A stretch of DNA of 64,000 bases from Gemmatimonadota bacterium (GTDB taxonomy: Bacteria > Gemmatimonadota > Gemmatimonadetes > Longimicrobiales > Gaopeijiaceae), in the NCBI GenBank assembly GCA_022826565.1, contig JAJDUP010000003.1, positions 62,001 to 126,000 on the forward strand. Direction: 5' to 3'. Each line of letters opens with the position of its first letter. The stretch's first letter is position 1. Positions 61,504-64,000 of the stretch are shown here, piece by piece. The notes beneath the pieces were generated by a model. The model worked only from the letters and a program-made list of their open reading frames with translations, had not been told where the DNA came from and made no database searches. Both the position numbers and the translations under genes were made by a program.

Positions 61504-61543
61504 TGTAAGATTGACTTGTCATTTTGTAAAGGCGTGTTTACAT
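61504..61543. repeat. AT-rich dyad element, site C
   Basis: TGTAAG (61504), TGTCA (61517), TGTAAA (61525) and TTTACA (61537) repeat the 13-8-12 spacing of sites A and B; TGTAAA-6-TTTACA is a perfect dyad. It lies 202 bases upstream of the M19 start and just before the frameshifted gene. On the minus strand it contains TTTACA-17-TACATT, a plausible promoter toward the M19 gene. Confidence 0.55.
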
Positions 61544-61555
61544 TTCCTGTTCTTA

Positions 61556-62679
61556 TGCGCGGATGCGGGATCAGTCCAATGGTTCGCTGGGGCAGTTCCG
61601 GGCAACTGGACCGCCATCGCTCACGGTCGTATTGTGGAAGCCGCGCTGGCGGTGGATGCCAGCAGATTCACCTCAGGTGTAAGCGCAGAACAGGAGATCG
61701 CCCACCGACTAGACAAGCCTACCAATTCCGGCTCTCCGGCCTCGACGAAGCCGACGGACATATCAAAGTCGACACCCTGATCCGAGCTCCAGGGGCCTTG
61801 GTGAAGACGGCCAAAAGCGCCACTCGGCTGGCGGCCACGGGCCGGAGCAGTGGACGAGGGGCTAAGCCGCGCTGGCTCACAGCGGCTCTTGATTTCACAA
61901 TCACCGGATTGAAACCGGGATCCACTTCCGTCGGAATCGAGGCTCCCAGGCTTGGCGACGTTCCGGATCTTGACCTTGAACAGCAGGATCTGTGGCTGCA
62001 GCAGCCCCGCGCTGAAGAGACTTCTCTTGATCTGGGTGCGTGTGCGGCAGCGGAAGTCCAGAATTCTGCGGGCGCCGGAGACTACTTCGACCGCCACGTC
62101 CTCCAGGCAATTCTCGGGTTTGGCAAAGCTGCGAAGACTCTTGGAGTGCGCTACCAACTGATAGCCGAGAATCGGCCGGGGGCGGGTTTTGTCCTCGACG
62201 CATCCGCCTGCCCGAGTATCAAGGAACGCCTTGACCTCATCCCTTTCGCTAAGGCGGTCGTAGTGAGCGGTCGACTCGACGAGATCGGGCACGGTTTGGG
62301 TCGGTTTCGACTGTTGATGAGCGGAGGTGCGTTGCCCGGTCGACTGGATCGTAGCTGCCTCGACGTTGAGATGCTGCGCCCGCTGTGGGGCAAGCGGGCC
62401 ACGGTGCAAGGCATGGTTCACTTCAAGGCCAACGGGCAACCGCGCCTCATCGAGGCGCGCCGGATAAGCACGGGCGGCGATGGCGACGCGATCTTTGAGA
62501 AGATGCCTGAGGCTGAGATCCGCAGTGGAAAGATCAGCGATCTGGGAACGCCCGAGGATCGGTTCAGAGCCGTTTCCAGGACCTCGGCCACGATGCTACG
62601 CCGTGTGGACCCCATGATCCTCTGGGGTGCCTGGCCTGGTGATGAGCCCGTCGAAGAACTGCTGGCCGCACTCGACTGA
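61556..62679 (+). pseudogene. Frameshifted gene of unknown function
   Basis: Two frames together give one protein-like sequence. Frame one covers about 61556-61720 (VQWFAGAVPGNWTAIAHG, RIVEAALAVDASRFTSGVS, EQEIAHRLDKP); the next frame continues from about 61710 (AYQFRLSGLDEADGHIKVD) to the stop at 62679. Both are plausible where the other is not, so a single shift near 61700-61725 is likely. The second part alone (LGVRYQLIAENRPGAGFV, MVHFKANGQPRLIEARRIS, FEKMPEAEIRSG) may still be made as an N-truncated protein from ATG 61555. I recall this type next to PIN genes, and one follows 12 bases on. Confidence 0.5.
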
Positions 62680-62691
62680 CCACCTGGCCAA

Positions 62692-62924
62692 ATGCAACGA
62701 TTCCTGCTCGACACGAACCTGTTGCTTGGGCGCGCCGGGCATACAAGCAGTTTGGCCTTGGAGAGCCCGACGTCATCTGGTTTACGTCCGTAGTGTGCGT
62801 GGGCGAACTTCGCGCCCTTGCTGAGAAATTCGGATGGGGCCGACGGAAGAGAGTCCAGTTGGATAGGGTACTCGAGGAATTGCCCGCGCTATTGATCTGT
62901 GGCAGTCGGTCGCACCATCGTTAG
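62692..62924 (+). pseudogene. Frameshifted, shortened PIN-domain gene
   Basis: ATG 62692 gives MQRFLLDTNLLLGRA, the PIN opening with its first Asp. After the G+C-rich stretch near 62728-62740 the sequence continues only in another frame: YKQFGLGEPDVIWFTSVVCV, GELRALAEKFGWGRRKRVQL, with the expected Glu, ending at TAG 62922. The total is about 76 residues instead of about 130, and the last acidic residues are missing. It is a dead toxin-like gene or carries sequence errors. Confidence 0.55.
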
Positions 62925-62972
62925 GCTGCCGCCTGACACTCCCGGCGCCGCGCCCCTCCAGGACCGACCGAC

Positions 62973-64000
62973 ATGCCCCTGCGACCCCTGCGATGTGTAC
63001 TTTTCTCCGCCCTGACCTGCGCCGCCCTCGCCGCCTGCGACGAGGGGGTCCCGCTGATCGTGCAGCCCCCGGAACCGCCGGCCCCACCCACTCCGGCATC
63101 CGTCCAGGTCGTTGCCGGGGACGGGCAGCGCGCCGTTCAGGGTCTGTCGCTCGAGGAACCGATCGTCATCCGGGTCCTCGACGGCCAGGGCCAGGCCCTC
63201 GCCGGGGAAACGGTCACCTTCGCACCCGCCTCGGGCAACGGCACGGCCGATCCGGCCTCGGCCACTACCGACACCGACGGCCGGGCGGCGACGACATGGA
63301 CCCTCGGCGCCGATGCCGGCACCCAGACCCTGTCGCTCACCGCGACCGACGCCACCGGCTCCGCCACGGCGACCGCCCTGGACCTCGAGGCCGAGCTTGA
63401 CACCCTCTTCATGGCGGCAACCGACGCCGAAGTCGACGCGGTTCGCGCCGATTGGACGGCACGGGATGTGTCGGCGGCCGGCGCGCGCGTGGAGCTCGCG
63501 GAACAGCTCGATCTTGTGGGGTCGCCGGCCGAGATCCGCATCGTCTCGCACACGGTCGGCGGGGTTCGCCACTACGGCGCGATCATCGAGCCGGACGGCG
63601 CGGCCGAGCAGAGCCTGCCAATCCTGGCCTACCTGCACGGGGGCGACGGCGGCGTGTCGATCACTGACATCCAGATCGCAGCGATCGCATTGGGCGAGCT
63701 GCGCGACAGCTTCGTCTACGTCATCCCGTCCTTCCGCAGCGAGCCGCTCGAGTATGGCGACAGCACCTGGGTCTCGGAGGGGAGATCCAGCCACTGGGAC
63801 TACGACGTGGACGACCTGCTGGCCCTCCTGAACGTGGCCATCGAGACGACCCCGGCCGCCAGGCCGGACTCGATCAACCTGTTCGGGGGCAGCCGCGGGG
63901 GCGGAGTGGCCCTGCTCGCCGGCGTCCGCGACGAACGAATCGCCCGGATCGTCGCCTTCTTCGGTCCGACCTACTTCTTCGACGAATGGGTGCGCGAGAT
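62973..64000 (+). CDS. Ig-like domain lipoprotein with alpha/beta hydrolase (partial, cut by window end)
   Basis: An open frame of 342 codons runs to the window edge without a stop. A lipoprotein signal (LFSALTCAALAAC) is followed by a bacterial Ig-like domain (about 38-130: SVQVVAGDGQRAVQGLSLEEPIV...), then an alpha/beta hydrolase with the oxyanion-loop ILAYLHGGDGG and the nucleophile elbow FGGSRGGGVALLAG. The Asp and His of the triad lie beyond the window. It could be an esterase or S9-like peptidase; the Ig unit resembles that of the metalloprotease at 20627 (Pro-rich linker, then GQALAGETVTF). The start is ATG at 62973. Confidence 0.8.
   Translation, partial: MPLRPLRCVLFSALTCAALAACDEGVPLIVQPPEPPAPPTPASVQVVAGDGQRAVQGLSLEEPIVIRVLDGQGQALAGETVTFAPASGNGTADPASATTDTDGRAATTWTLGADAGTQTLSLTATDATGSATATALDLEAELDTLFMAATDAEVDAVRADWTARDVSAAGARVELAEQLDLVGSPAEIRIVSHTVGGVRHYGAIIEPDGAAEQSLPILAYLHGGDGGVSITDIQIAAIALGELRDSFVYVIPSFRSEPLEYGDSTWVSEGRSSHWDYDVDDLLALLNVAIETTPAARPDSINLFGGSRGGGVALLAGVRDERIARIVAFFGPTYFFDEWVRE

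Noticed and set aside
1..64000. tRNA, rRNA, CRISPR or insertion-sequence features
   Set aside because: No CCA-ended cloverleaf, conserved rRNA block, regularly spaced repeat array or transposase motif was seen; a covariance-model scan would be needed to be certain for tRNA.

Overview
The window is about two-thirds G+C, densely packed and free of rRNA, tRNA, insertion sequences and CRISPR arrays as far as can be read by eye. The gene content points to a Gram-negative, aerobic, heterotrophic bacterium that scavenges peptides and amino acids. It has a SusC/SusD outer-membrane pair, two S9 peptidases, several secreted amidohydrolases, many lipoproteins with beta-propellers, a complete-looking start of the menaquinone pathway, quinoproteins with haem c, and frequent GTG/TTG starts with 4-base overlaps. 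This mix fits Gemmatimonadota best. Acidobacteriota are the main alternative. The assignment is inference from gene content only.

Layout. 19-7872 (minus): a tightly packed seven-gene run: TlpA-like thioredoxin, APC permease fused to two Usp domains, GlpD, cyclophilin lipoprotein, DinB, propeller lipoprotein, ornithine-cyclodeaminase family. 8093-10975: an M50-like membrane protease, a tiny free-standing transcription unit (promoter, perfect Shine-Dalgarno, 20-codon ORF, strong hairpin) and an amidohydrolase. 11124-20539: an uncharacterised redox neighbourhood with a PVA-dehydrogenase-like quinohaemoprotein, two homologous secreted proteins of unknown function, a DUF6152-like protein, a membrane/cytochrome module on the other strand, and a quinoprotein fused to a class-C beta-lactamase-like serine hydrolase. 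20627-29537: Ig-like metalloprotease lipoprotein, GreA, PurE/PurK, acyl-CoA oxidase, TyrS. 29534-36160 (minus): menF-menD-menB-menA-menE, translationally coupled and running into tyrS.

36190-51176: a lipoprotein, polyphosphate kinase coupled to a TonB-plug-like lipoprotein, then a promoter and a run susC-susD-S9-S9-amidohydrolase-propeller that looks like a peptide capture and degradation unit. 51321-55786: nicotinamidase-like hydrolase and nicotinate phosphoribosyltransferase, close to an NHL-propeller lipoprotein and a sirtuin, which suggests a local NAD-recycling neighbourhood. 55818-56501: a VapBC toxin-antitoxin pair with a visible operator. 56567-61302: D-aminoacylase, an unknown protein, a DUF4143-type ATPase under a promoter covered by 22-bp repeats, and an M19 dipeptidase homologue missing metal ligands. 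61286-62924: a decayed zone with a gene fragment, a frameshifted gene and a frameshifted PIN gene. 62973-end: a lipoprotein with an Ig-like domain and an alpha/beta hydrolase, cut by the window edge.

The most unusual items are the quinoprotein-serine hydrolase fusion, a recurring ~40-bp AT-rich element found at three distant places (30708, 46297, 61504) with identical internal spacing, the small peptide/RNA unit at 8834-9141, and the orphan redox cluster.
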